Positions 1 through 7,319 of a stretch of 34,996 nt of DNA are shown here, piece after piece. The DNA is taken from NCBI RefSeq assembly GCF_018614525.1, contig NZ_JAGGOL010000049.1, positions 1-34,996 on the forward strand, given 5' to 3'. The notes beneath the pieces are model-generated. The model searched no databases and had not been told where the DNA came from. It saw only the letters and a list, made by a program, of their open reading frames with translations. This stretch comes from Streptomyces sp. ISL-11 (GTDB lineage: Bacteria > Actinomycetota > Actinomycetes > Streptomycetales > Streptomycetaceae). Position numbers and translations under genes: made by a program. Numbering within the stretch: the first letter of the stretch is position 1; the number at the start of each line of letters is the position of its first letter.

Positions 1-30
1 TTTCGCTGGGCTCAGCCCCCTTCAGCCCGT

Positions 31-69
31 TGGGGGCACCCCCAGCGGTAGCTGGGGGAGTTTGAGGAC
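31..69. repeat. Hairpin-forming repeat of the kind dispersed in Streptomyces genomes
   Basis: The stretch holds a stem CCCCCAGC (39-46) / GCTGGGGG (51-58) with a GGTA loop. The same C-run (39-43) could instead pair with the G-run at 32-36, so two hairpins are mutually exclusive. From memory, very similar hairpins recur in intergenic regions of many Streptomyces genomes; this cannot be confirmed from one copy. It lies downstream of nucS (minus strand) and could act as a terminator. The rest of 1-238 shows no convincing gene. Confidence 0.5.
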
Positions 70-218
70 ACCACCGCGCAGCGGGGGTGCGCACGACACG
101 GCCCGCAGCCGCCCGCTCACGTGATCCACCGGACAGGCCTTGGCCGCTCCACGAAGACACCGAGGGCCCGCACAGGCCGTGTCACCCGACACAGCCCGTA
201 CGGGCCCCGTGGAGCCTC

Positions 219-262
219 AGAACAGCCGCAGCTTGTCGTCAGAACAGCCGCAGTTTGTCGTC
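219..262. repeat. 22-bp tandem duplication over the nucS 3' end
   Basis: Bases 219-240 and 241-262 are the same 22-mer with one C/T difference. The unit encodes the NucS C-terminal tail DDKLRLF plus stop on the minus strand. The upstream copy (241-262) is used by the gene. The second copy follows directly after the stop and is shifted by one base, so it is not an in-frame extension. Confidence 0.9.
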
Positions 263-901
263 CTCGATGCCGCGCATCGCGTTGTAGTCCAGGACGACGC
301 AGCCGATGCCGCGGTCCGTCGCGAGGACGCGCGCCTGCGGCTTGATCTCCTGGGCCGCGAAGACGCCGCGCACCGGTGCCAGGTGCGGGTCGCGGTTGAG
401 GAGCTCCAGGTAGCGCGTGAGCTGCTCGACGCCGTCGATGTCGCCGCGGCGCTTGAGCTCGACCGCCACCGTGGCGCCGTCCGCGTCCCGGCAGAGGATG
501 TCGACCGGGCCGATGGCCGTGGGGTACTCGCGGCGAATCAGGGTATAACCCTCACCGAGCGTCTCGATGCGGTCCGCGAGGAGCTCTTGGAGGTGTGCTT
601 CCACGCCGTCCTTGATGAGCCCCGGATCGACGCCCAGCTCGTGCGAGGAGTCGTGCAGGACTTCCTCCATCGTGATGATCAGCTTCTCGCCCGCCTTGTT
701 GACCACCGTCCACACCGAGCCGTCGCCCTCCTTGAGCGTGCAAGGAGGGGACATCCAGTTGAGGGGTTTGTAGGCACGGTCGTCCGCGTGGATGGAGACG
801 CTGCCGTCCGCCTTCACGAGGATCAGCCGGGGGGCGGAGGGAAGGTGGGCAGTGAGCCGGCCCGCGTAGTCCACGGAGCAACGGGCAATGACGAGACGCA
901 T
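239..901 (-). CDS. nucS: Endonuclease NucS/EndoMS, mismatch-specific
   Basis: NucS cuts both strands at mismatched bases and is the core of non-canonical mismatch repair in actinobacteria, which lack MutS/MutL. The 220-residue protein has the usual family length. The C-terminal nuclease core is visible as the D...E-x-K set: D134 (in GPVDIL), E148 and K150 (in VAVELK). W49 in LNWM fits the N-terminal mismatch-binding domain. The tail DDKLRLF matches the known beta-clamp-binding motif. ATG at 901 starts the family-typical MRLVIARC; an in-frame upstream start (946) would add 15 residues and is less likely. It is divergent from the SCO5389-family gene. The tail codons are tandemly duplicated just past the stop. 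Confidence 0.95.
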   Translation of the reverse strand: MRLVIARCSVDYAGRLTAHLPSAPRLILVKADGSVSIHADDRAYKPLNWMSPPCTLKEGDGSVWTVVNKAGEKLIITMEEVLHDSSHELGVDPGLIKDGVEAHLQELLADRIETLGEGYTLIRREYPTAIGPVDILCRDADGATVAVELKRRGDIDGVEQLTRYLELLNRDPHLAPVRGVFAAQEIKPQARVLATDRGIGCVVLDYNAMRGIEDDKLRLF

Positions 902-1077
902 GGTGGGCAACGCTACTCGAGACCGGCCGTCGAGCGCGATTCTCACCCATTTCCCCGCTCAGCGGGTGGCTGGTACTTGGTGCAGTCTCCTGGTGCCCCC
1001 GCAGTGGCCGAATTACCGTTGAGGCGGGCGGCCGTCGTACGGGCACAGGGCGTCGTCGTCCGCTCGCCCATCCCTGA

Positions 1078-1095
1078 GACCCCGCTCGCGGGGTC
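1078..1095. promoter_or_regulatory. Stem-loop in the 5' leader of the SCO5389-family gene
   Basis: GACCCCG (1078-1084), CTCG loop, CGGGGTC (1089-1095) is a perfect 7-bp stem. It ends 15 bases before the ATG at 1111, just upstream of the AGGAG ribosome binding site. It could be a leader hairpin affecting translation or simply an operator; the sequence does not decide. Confidence 0.4.
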
Positions 1096-1110
1096 GCGAG
1101 AGGAGAACTC

Positions 1111-1503
1111 ATGTCGCTCGACGTCTCACCGGCCCTCCTTGGACAGGCCGAGCGAGGCGAGGTCGACGAAGCGGAATTCGTCGACTGCGTCCGGACCTCC
1201 CTGCCGTACGCGTGGGAGATGATCAGCTCCCTGGTGGCCCGGCTCAAGATCGACGGTGGCGAGTTCGCCGACAACCAGACGCCTCCCCCGGACGAGCAGG
1301 CCCGGGGGCAACTCCTGCGCGCCCTGGCGAGCAATGCGATCCGCGGGGCGCTGGAGCGGCATTTCGGTGTGCGCCTGGCGTTCCAGAACTGCCATCGGGT
1401 GGCGGTCTTCCCGCTCGACCCGTCGGCCGACGACCGTCTCGCCCGCTTCACCTCGATCCGCGGCCAGCTGCTGAACCAGTCCCCGGAGTTCCGGGACTGC
1501 TAG
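1111..1503 (+). CDS. SCO5389-family conserved protein
   Basis: A 130-residue soluble protein with no signal peptide or membrane segment. It matches, as remembered, the SCO5389 family that neighbours nucS in Streptomyces; no biochemical role is known to me. The start is well supported by AGGAG eight bases before ATG. The sequence is acidic at the N-terminus (GEVDEAEFVDCV) and has a conserved-looking centre around ASNAIRGALERHFGVRLAFQNCHRVAVF (residues about 71-98). It is divergent from nucS and convergent with the luciferase-like gene. Function unknown. Confidence 0.85.
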   Translation: MSLDVSPALLGQAERGEVDEAEFVDCVRTSLPYAWEMISSLVARLKIDGGEFADNQTPPPDEQARGQLLRALASNAIRGALERHFGVRLAFQNCHRVAVFPLDPSADDRLARFTSIRGQLLNQSPEFRDC

Positions 1504-1511
1504 GCATCCGT

Positions 1512-1555
1512 GCTGCCGCTCCACACGCGGGAGGTGCTGGTGCAGGGGCGGCAGC
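1512..1555. terminator. Possible terminator between convergent genes
   Basis: GCTGCCGC (1512-1519) pairs with GCGGCAGC (1548-1555) across a 28-base loop. It sits just past the stop at 1503. The loop is long and there is no T-run, so this is a weak call. Confidence 0.3.
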
Positions 1556-1621
1556 GTCGCCGGCGGCGGTCGACGGCGCACGGGCGGCGTGCGCGCGGAG
1601 CCGGAGGAGGCCGGGGAGGCG

Positions 1622-2647
1622 TCAGGCGAGCAGCGGGAGCACTTCGGTGCCCAGCCGGCGGAGATTGTCCTCGGTGGCGGCCAGGTCGCCGGAGCCCTCG
1701 GTCAGGAGGGCGAACCGAGTGATGCCCGTACGCTCGGCCGTGGCCGCGAGCCGGTCCACGCACAGCCGCGGGGGGCCCACCGGATGGAGGTCGCACAACA
1801 GCTGTGTGTACTCCAGCGGGTCGCGCATCCGACGGATCCGGCCATCGACCGTCACATGCGCCGAGAGCCCCTGGTGCAGCCAGCCGGGCATGGCCTTGGT
1901 CAGTGTCTCCGCGGCCTCCTGGCGCCGGTCCCCGACCTGCGCGACGCCGGCCGACACATGGCCGGCCGCCGCGACCTCCTCGGGCGAACGGCCCGCTTCC
2001 AGCGCGCACTTGCGCCACAGGCCGACCATCTCCGCCTTCTCCTCGTCCCCGCTGTGCATCCCGAGCAGCATCGGCAGCCCGTGCCCGGCCGCCAGCCGTA
2101 CGCTCGCGGGCGAGGTGCAGGCGACGATCACCGGCGGGGCGGAACGATCCTCCAGGTCGTCCGGGCGCGGTACGACCGGCACCTCGCGGAAGCGGAAGCG
2201 CGGGCCGGCCGCGCCCACGCGGGGCTCGCGCAGCCAGCGCATCAGCAGTTCGAGGGACTCGGGGAACCCCTCTTCGTAAGCGTCGAGGCCGGAGCCGAAC
2301 ACTTCCAGGTCCACCCACGGCCCGCCGCGGCCCACCCCGAGGGTGAACCTGCCCTCCGAGACCAGGTGCAGCAGCGCCGTCTGCTCGCCCAGCGCGACGG
2401 GGTGCACCGTGGGCAGGACGCTCACCGCCGTACCGACGTGAATGCGGCGGGTGCGCCCCAGCAGCAGGGCGGCCAGCGTCACCGCGGACGGGCAGACGCC
2501 GTACGGCACGAAGTGGTGCTCGGCCAGCCAGACGGCGTCCAGACCGGACTCCTCGGCGATCTCCGCCGACCGGACGGCCCGGTGCAGTGCTTCCCCGTGC
2601 CCTTGGCCGGGGAACTGTGCGGCCAGGACGAATGCTCCAACGCGCAT
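1622..2647 (-). CDS. LLM-class flavin-dependent oxidoreductase
   Basis: A 341-residue member of the bacterial luciferase-like monooxygenase family, a TIM-barrel enzyme using FMN or F420. Visible family landmarks are the N-terminal strand MRVGAFVLAAQFPG, the AEHHF motif, and the nucleotide-side stretch SEGRFTLGVGRGGPWVDLE. Length is normal. ATG at 2647 is preceded by a strong AGGAGG at good spacing; a GTG at 2707 would add 20 residues that do not look like the family. The substrate and the choice of FMN or F420 cannot be read from sequence. It stands alone, divergent from the small Cys/His gene. Confidence 0.88.
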   Translation of the reverse strand: MRVGAFVLAAQFPGQGHGEALHRAVRSAEIAEESGLDAVWLAEHHFVPYGVCPSAVTLAALLLGRTRRIHVGTAVSVLPTVHPVALGEQTALLHLVSEGRFTLGVGRGGPWVDLEVFGSGLDAYEEGFPESLELLMRWLREPRVGAAGPRFRFREVPVVPRPDDLEDRSAPPVIVACTSPASVRLAAGHGLPMLLGMHSGDEEKAEMVGLWRKCALEAGRSPEEVAAAGHVSAGVAQVGDRRQEAAETLTKAMPGWLHQGLSAHVTVDGRIRRMRDPLEYTQLLCDLHPVGPPRLCVDRLAATAERTGITRFALLTEGSGDLAATEDNLRRLGTEVLPLLA

Positions 2648-2850
2648 CGCTCTTACTCCTCCTAGCGACCGACGCGGCATCCCCCCACCCGAAATAACGT
2701 CTGACACGTGCCATGGGCACGGCCCGGCGTTAAGTTTTCATGATGATCGGAGAGCAGGAGGGTTGCGGCCGGGGGAGGGCCGCCCGGGACGGTGACGGTG
2801 ACGCGTAACCTGGTCACGGCCCGTAGCTCCCCAGACCTCCGAGGTGCCCC

Positions 2851-3186
2851 GTGTCCCCGCGCCGAAACCGCCCGCGAGGCGGTCCCGACAAGCCACCGGC
2901 CGACGACCCGCGCGAGGGCGGGTTCCACCGTTACGGGCTGGAGCACACGGAGAGCTGGCAGGGGGAGGAGTGGGCCGTGCGCACCGTCGGCGGCGGCGCG
3001 GCCGCGAAGCACTACCGCTGCCCCGGCTGCGACCAGGAGATCCCGCCGGGGGTCCCGCACCTGGTCGCCTGGCCGCAGTACGGCGGCGGCGTGGAGGACC
3101 GGCGGCACTGGCACAAGGCATGCTGGAACGCGAAGGACCGCCGGAGCGCGCGGCTCCAGCGGTCCCGTAACGCACCGAGGTACTGA
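2851..3186 (+). CDS. Small conserved Cys/His protein (SCO5391-like)
   Basis: A 111-residue basic protein starting at GTG 2851. It carries CPGC (residues about 57-60) and a downstream HWHKACW (about 86-92), a spacing that could hold one zinc ion like HNH or treble-clef knuckles. The first 25 residues are Arg/Pro-rich and probably disordered, as is the Arg-rich tail. Streptomyces relatives are often labelled ATP/GTP-binding, but no P-loop is visible here, so I do not use that name. The position between the oxidoreductase and ABC genes matches the S. coelicolor order as I recall it. Function unknown. Confidence 0.75.
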   Translation: MSPRRNRPRGGPDKPPADDPREGGFHRYGLEHTESWQGEEWAVRTVGGGAAAKHYRCPGCDQEIPPGVPHLVAWPQYGGGVEDRRHWHKACWNAKDRRSARLQRSRNAPRY

Positions 3187-3215
3187 CAGACGTCGTCAAC
3201 CCCAGGGCGGAGCCC

Positions 3216-4139
3216 CTACGCGTCGCGCTTGAGCAGCGACGCGTACGCGCCCGCCATCGCCGCGACCGCGAGACCCAGGACGATCCACAGCGGCTCCCAG
3301 CCGGCCGGCCCGTTCTCGGCCGCCGAGCCGTGGGAGTTCCCGGTCTCGTAGAAGACCGCGAGCTGATTGGGGATCGAGTACTGGAAGAGCGCCTCGCGCA
3401 CGTCGCTCAGGCTCGACGAGAACATGAACATCGCCACGACCAGCGGCAGCAGCACCAGGCCCAGCATGACCGTGATCGCCCCGGCGGAGTGCCGCAGCAG
3501 GGTGCCCATGGCGAGTGCGATCAGGCCCATCGCCCCGACGAACAGGCTGATGCCGACCGTCGCCTTGAACCACATCTCGCCGGTGAGGTCGGCGTCCGCC
3601 TGATCGCTCAGCAGGGCGGAGTCGAGCAGCGCCACCAGCGTCGTGGACACCAGGGTGAGCACGAAGGTCAGCAGGAAGAAGACGGTCGCCTTGGCGGTCA
3701 GCACGCGGGCGCGGTCGGGGCACGCGGTGAGGGTCGTACGGATCAGGCCGGTGCCGTACTCCGAGGAGATCGTCAGCACGCCGAGGGTGATCACGCAGAT
3801 GACGCCCAGCAGCACGCCGAAGAAGCCGAAGGTCAGCGGGGAGGCGCCCGAGCCCAGGTCGCCGTCGGCGGTGTTCACCAGGGCGGCGGCCAGGAAGCCG
3901 ATGCCGAGGATGAGGACGAGCATGACGCCGAGCGTCCAGATCGTCGACCGGACCGACCGGATCTTGGTCCACTCGGCGGTCAGCGCGTCGGCGAGAGTGG
4001 CCTTGCGGACCGGGATCGGCGAGACGTAACCGCCGGGGCCGCCGGTCCACTGGCCCGGGGCGGGCTGCTGCGCATAGCCGGGAGCCTGCGGCGCGAACGG
4101 CGGAGGCGCGGTCGGCTGGGGGTGCTGGGGGGCGGTCAT
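3216..4139 (-). CDS. ABC-2 type permease (pair 1)
   Basis: A 307-residue membrane subunit of an ABC exporter. The first 45 residues are Pro/Gln-rich and cytosolic. Next comes the family-typical LTAEWTKIRSVRSTIWTL (about 53-70) that precedes the first of about six membrane helices (near 70-92, 104-126, 146-170, 190-215, 222-245, 280-300). GTGLIRTTL in the second-helix region is common in these exporters. The start ATG overlaps the stop of the ATPase gene by four bases (ATGA, 4136-4139), so the two are translationally coupled. The cargo is unknown; relatives are annotated as antibiotic or lipid exporters. Confidence 0.9.
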   Translation of the reverse strand: MTAPQHPQPTAPPPFAPQAPGYAQQPAPGQWTGGPGGYVSPIPVRKATLADALTAEWTKIRSVRSTIWTLGVMLVLILGIGFLAAALVNTADGDLGSGASPLTFGFFGVLLGVICVITLGVLTISSEYGTGLIRTTLTACPDRARVLTAKATVFFLLTFVLTLVSTTLVALLDSALLSDQADADLTGEMWFKATVGISLFVGAMGLIALAMGTLLRHSAGAITVMLGLVLLPLVVAMFMFSSSLSDVREALFQYSIPNQLAVFYETGNSHGSAAENGPAGWEPLWIVLGLAVAAMAGAYASLLKRDA

Positions 4140-5386
4140 CGGGCGTCCTCGCTGTCACGCTTGGTCAGGTCGGCGGGGGCGGGTGCCGTCGTGGGGGCGG
4201 GCGCGTCGCTCGGCTCGGCCGGTACGGGAGCGGCCTGGGGTGCCTGCGGGGCCGCGGCGGGCGGCTGAGGCATCGCCTGCGGCATCGGCATCGGCATCGG
4301 CATCGGCATCGGCATCGGGGCCGGGGGCTGCGGCTGCGCGTACGGGTTGGGCTGCTCGCCCGGGAGTACGGGGTAGGGGTTGGCCGGGGGCTGCTGGCCC
4401 CAGCCCTGCGGGGCGGGGGCCCCGGGCCCGTAGCCGTACGGCCCGGCCGGCTGGAGGCCGGCGCGCTGGTCGGCGGTGGAGCGGTAGTCGACCGCGCCCT
4501 GCGTCATCCGCATGTAGGCCTCCTCCAGGGACGCCTGGTGCGGGGAGAGCTCCCAGAGGCGGATGTCCGCGTCGTGCGCGACATCGCTGATGCGGGGGAG
4601 CGGCACGCCCGTGACGCGCAGGGCGCCGTCCGGCTCGGAGAGCACCTGGCCGCCGGCCTCGACGAGCGCGGCCGTGAGCTTGTCGCGGCCGCCGGGCTCG
4701 TCGGAGGTGCGGACGCGCGCGAAGTCCGCCGAGTTCGCGGAGATGAAGTCCTTCACGCTCATGTCGGCGAGCAGCTGACCCCGGCCGATCACGATCAGGT
4801 GGTCGGCGGTCAGCGCCATCTCGCTCATCAGGTGCGAGGAGACGAAGACGGTACGGCCCTCGGCGGCGAGCTGCTTCATGAGGTTGCGCACCCACAGGAT
4901 GCCCTCGGGGTCGAGGCCGTTGACCGGCTCGTCGAAGAGGAGGACCTGCGGGTCGCCGAGGAGGGCGGCCGCGATGCCCAGGCGCTGACCCATGCCGAGC
5001 GAGAAGCCGTTGGAACGCCGCTTCGCCACCTGCTGCAGGCCCACGACGCCGAGCACCTCGTCGACCCGGCGGGCCGGGATGCCGGCGAGCTGGGCGAGCG
5101 AGAGCAGGTGCAGGCGGGCGCTGCGACCGCCGTGCACGGCCTTGGCGTCGAGGAGGGCGCCGACCTGGCGGGGCGCGTTGGGAAGCTTGCGGAAGGGGTG
5201 GCCGCCGATCGTGACGTGACCGGAGGTGGGCATGTCCAGGCCAAGGATCATGCGCATCGTCGTGGACTTGCCGGACCCGTTCGGGCCCAGAAAGCCGGTG
5301 ACGGCCCCCGGCCGCACCTGGAACGACAGATTGTGCACGGCCGTCTTGGCGCCGTAGCGCTTCGTCAGGCCGACTGCCTCGATCAT
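4136..5386 (-). CDS. ABC transporter ATP-binding protein with Pro-rich tail (pair 1)
   Basis: A 416-residue ABC-2 exporter ATPase. The core (1-300) has Walker A GPNGSGKS (34-41), signature SLGMGQR, Walker B VLLFDEP with the D-loop NGLDPEG, and the switch-region SSHLMSE. Beyond residue 300 there is a roughly 110-residue tail rich in Pro, Gln, Ala and Met that the paralogue at 7320 lacks; it includes six Met-Pro pairs from a perfect hexanucleotide repeat. ATG 5386 is chosen because MIEAVGLTKRYG is the canonical beginning and a GGGCGGAG ribosome site precedes it. The permease gene follows with a 4-base overlap. The gene upstream (5474-6400) lies 87 bases away on the same strand. Confidence 0.92.
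   Translation of the reverse strand: MIEAVGLTKRYGAKTAVHNLSFQVRPGAVTGFLGPNGSGKSTTMRMILGLDMPTSGHVTIGGHPFRKLPNAPRQVGALLDAKAVHGGRSARLHLLSLAQLAGIPARRVDEVLGVVGLQQVAKRRSNGFSLGMGQRLGIAAALLGDPQVLLFDEPVNGLDPEGILWVRNLMKQLAAEGRTVFVSSHLMSEMALTADHLIVIGRGQLLADMSVKDFISANSADFARVRTSDEPGGRDKLTAALVEAGGQVLSEPDGALRVTGVPLPRISDVAHDADIRLWELSPHQASLEEAYMRMTQGAVDYRSTADQRAGLQPAGPYGYGPGAPAPQGWGQQPPANPYPVLPGEQPNPYAQPQPPAPMPMPMPMPMPMPQAMPQPPAAAPQAPQAAPVPAEPSDAPAPTTAPAPADLTKRDSEDAR
4281..4316. repeat. Six tandem GGCATC hexamers inside the ABC ATPase gene
   Basis: Six perfect copies of GGCATC encode alternating Met-Pro in the ATPase C-terminal tail. Because the unit is 6 bp, copy-number changes stay in frame and alter only tail length. 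Confidence 0.95.
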
Positions 5387-5473
5387 GCTCCGCCCTTCAC
5401 GAGCTCCTCGGGGCATACGCCCCCGTAAGGGTTAGGAGCATAACGAGAGACTGACGGTTCCGGCGTGTCCGGA

Positions 5474-6400
5474 TTACGGTGCTCCGGGGGAGAGCGGGGG
5501 CAGGTCGTCGTAGCGGCGCGCCGGTGTGCCGGTCTCCTCCGGGGCCGGCAGGCCGCTGCCCGTCAGCAGCAGTCCCTGGCTGCGGAAGATCCGTTTGCCC
5601 TCCGCCCGTACCGCCTCGTCCGCCCGGGCCCGCGCCACCCAGCTGGCCGGGTCGGGGCCCAGGAGACCGCGCAGGTCGGGCGAGGCGGCGAGCAGCCGGC
5701 CGAGCAGGGCCCACTGGTCGCCGCCGCCGGGCAGCGGCCGGCCGCTGTGCCGATCGATGAGGACGCCGTGCACGCTCACGTAGAGGTAGGCGCCGCCCAG
5801 CCGCTCCCCGGACGGCATGGTCATGGGGAAGGCGTCGCCGGGCAGGAGCACCCGCAGATAGTTGAGCTCGGTGGTGTCGACGGCGGCCAGCTGGGCGGTA
5901 TCCAGCCAGCTGATCACCAGGGTGAGCTCGGCGTCCGGGGCATGGTACGGCGCGGCGGCGACGTAGCCGTGCAGACCGATGTGCCCCGAGCAGCCGACCC
6001 CGACACCGCGCACCCGCACCGGCACCATGGGCGCGGCGGTGGGGAGGCCGCGCCGGGTGAACTTGTGGTGGAGCTGGGCGGGCGAGGCGTTGGAGCCGAC
6101 GGCGATGACGGGGTGCCGTTGCCCCGTGCGGGGCCGGCCGAGGCGGTCCAGGACCGTGTCGAGCCCGGGTTCGTGGGAGGGAGCCGCGTCCGGTCCGCCG
6201 TCCGGTCCGCCGTCCGGCGCGGGGTCGTCCATCGCCGTCACGACGCCCCAGGTGCCGAGCCGGCCGTCTCGTACCCGCAGCGGCAGCAGCTCGTCACCCG
6301 CGAGGAGCGCGGGCTCGGTGACCGGCCGGCCGGGATAGGTCAGCGGAAACTCGGCGGGCGCCCCGTCGAGCCCGAGTGCCTCAAGACTGCGATCCGTCAC
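5474..6400 (-). CDS. Conserved protein with a GGCT-like GSN motif, function unknown
   Basis: A 308-residue soluble protein I do not recognise firmly. VIAVGSNASPAQL (98-110) resembles the GSN loop that begins the gamma-glutamylcyclotransferase/AIG2-like fold, followed by PVRVRGVGVGCSGHIGLHGYVAA and a second alpha/beta-looking half. The N-terminal 95 residues are extra compared with that family and include a low-complexity DGGPDGGPD stretch (63-71). GTG at 6400 is chosen because GGAAGGAC lies just upstream. It lies 87 bases upstream of the ABC pair 1 operon on the same strand, so co-transcription is possible. Calling it a cyclotransferase would be a guess. Confidence 0.7.
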   Translation of the reverse strand: MTDRSLEALGLDGAPAEFPLTYPGRPVTEPALLAGDELLPLRVRDGRLGTWGVVTAMDDPAPDGGPDGGPDAAPSHEPGLDTVLDRLGRPRTGQRHPVIAVGSNASPAQLHHKFTRRGLPTAAPMVPVRVRGVGVGCSGHIGLHGYVAAAPYHAPDAELTLVISWLDTAQLAAVDTTELNYLRVLLPGDAFPMTMPSGERLGGAYLYVSVHGVLIDRHSGRPLPGGGDQWALLGRLLAASPDLRGLLGPDPASWVARARADEAVRAEGKRIFRSQGLLLTGSGLPAPEETGTPARRYDDLPPLSPGAP

Positions 6401-6503
6401 AGGCCGGTCCTTCCGGTGGTCCAGCGCGGCTCTTGTCGTCCGACGTGCGCAGGCGGCGCGTGGTCCTGGGCCGACCGCCCTGCGGGACCTGCCGACCCCC
6501 ACC

Positions 6504-6520
6504 GGCCTCGGGCCGAGGCC
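6504..6520. terminator. Inverted repeat downstream of ABC pair 2
   Basis: GGCCTCGG (6504-6511) and CCGAGGCC (6513-6520) form an 8-bp inverted repeat 27 bases past the permease stop at 6547 (minus strand). It may terminate the pair 2 operon before the gene at 5474-6400. There is no T-run. Confidence 0.4.
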
Positions 6521-6546
6521 CGAACCCCCACCCCACCCCGGAGGGG

Positions 6547-7317
6547 CTACGCGTCGCGCCGCTTCAGCAGCACGTACGCCCCGATCAGCGCCGCCACCGT
6601 CCACGCCGCCATGATCGCGAAACCGCCCCACGGCCCGTACGGTGCGTCGTCGTCCGCCGTCACGACCTGCATGATTTTGTGGCCCGCCTGGTCGGGAAGG
6701 TACTGGCCGACCTTCTTCGTGGCGGAGACGGCGCCCAGGATGCTGGAGATGATGAAGAAGAACGGCATCAGGATGCCCAGGGACAGCATCGGGCTGCGCA
6801 GCATCGTCGCGACGCCCATCGAGAAGACCGCGATCAGCGTCATGTAGAGCCCGCCGCCGATCACCGCCCGCAGCACACCCGGGTCACCGATGGACGCCTT
6901 GTGGTGGCCGAGCATCGCCTGGCCCACGAAGAACGCCGCAAAGCTGGTGATCATGCCGATGACCAGCACAAGCAGTGTCGCGACGGCGAGCTTGCAGAAG
7001 AGGAGAATGCCGCGCTGCGGAACCGCGGCCAGGGAAGTGCGGATCATTCCGGTGCTGTATTCGTTGGAAACGACCAGAACACCGAAAACGATCATTGCGA
7101 GCTGGCCGAGTTCCATACCCGCGAAACTCGTGAAGGTCGGATCGAAAGTGATCCTCTCCCGCGCGGACAACTCATCGAAGTTGCTTTTGGTGAAAGCGCT
7201 GATCAGAGCGCCCAGCGCGATCGTCACCACCACGGCGATACCGAGCGTCCAGACCGTGGAGCGGACGGATTTGATCTTTGTCCATTCCGACCGGAGGACC
7301 TGGGTCGTCACCGCCAT
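6547..7317 (-). CDS. ABC-2 type permease (pair 2)
   Basis: A 256-residue paralogue of the permease at 3216, sharing LRSEWTKIKSVRSTVWTLG at the N-terminus, the STGMIRTSL motif and six predicted membrane helices, but without the Pro-rich cytosolic leader. It ends in the typical LLKRRDA, like pair 1 (SLLKRDA). The ATG at 7317 is two bases past the ATPase stop (7320-7322), with AAGGGATCC in the end of the ATPase gene as ribosome site. Between helices 1 and 2 there is a charged outer loop (KSNFDELSARERITFD). The substrate is unknown. Confidence 0.9.
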   Translation of the reverse strand: MAVTTQVLRSEWTKIKSVRSTVWTLGIAVVVTIALGALISAFTKSNFDELSARERITFDPTFTSFAGMELGQLAMIVFGVLVVSNEYSTGMIRTSLAAVPQRGILLFCKLAVATLLVLVIGMITSFAAFFVGQAMLGHHKASIGDPGVLRAVIGGGLYMTLIAVFSMGVATMLRSPMLSLGILMPFFFIISSILGAVSATKKVGQYLPDQAGHKIMQVVTADDDAPYGPWGGFAIMAAWTVAALIGAYVLLKRRDA

Positions 7318-7319
7318 CG

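Noticed and set aside
140..1222. 360-codon frame opposite nucS
   Set aside because: Spans the nucS gene and its divergent promoter and overlaps the SCO5389-family gene; composition is typical of a shadow.
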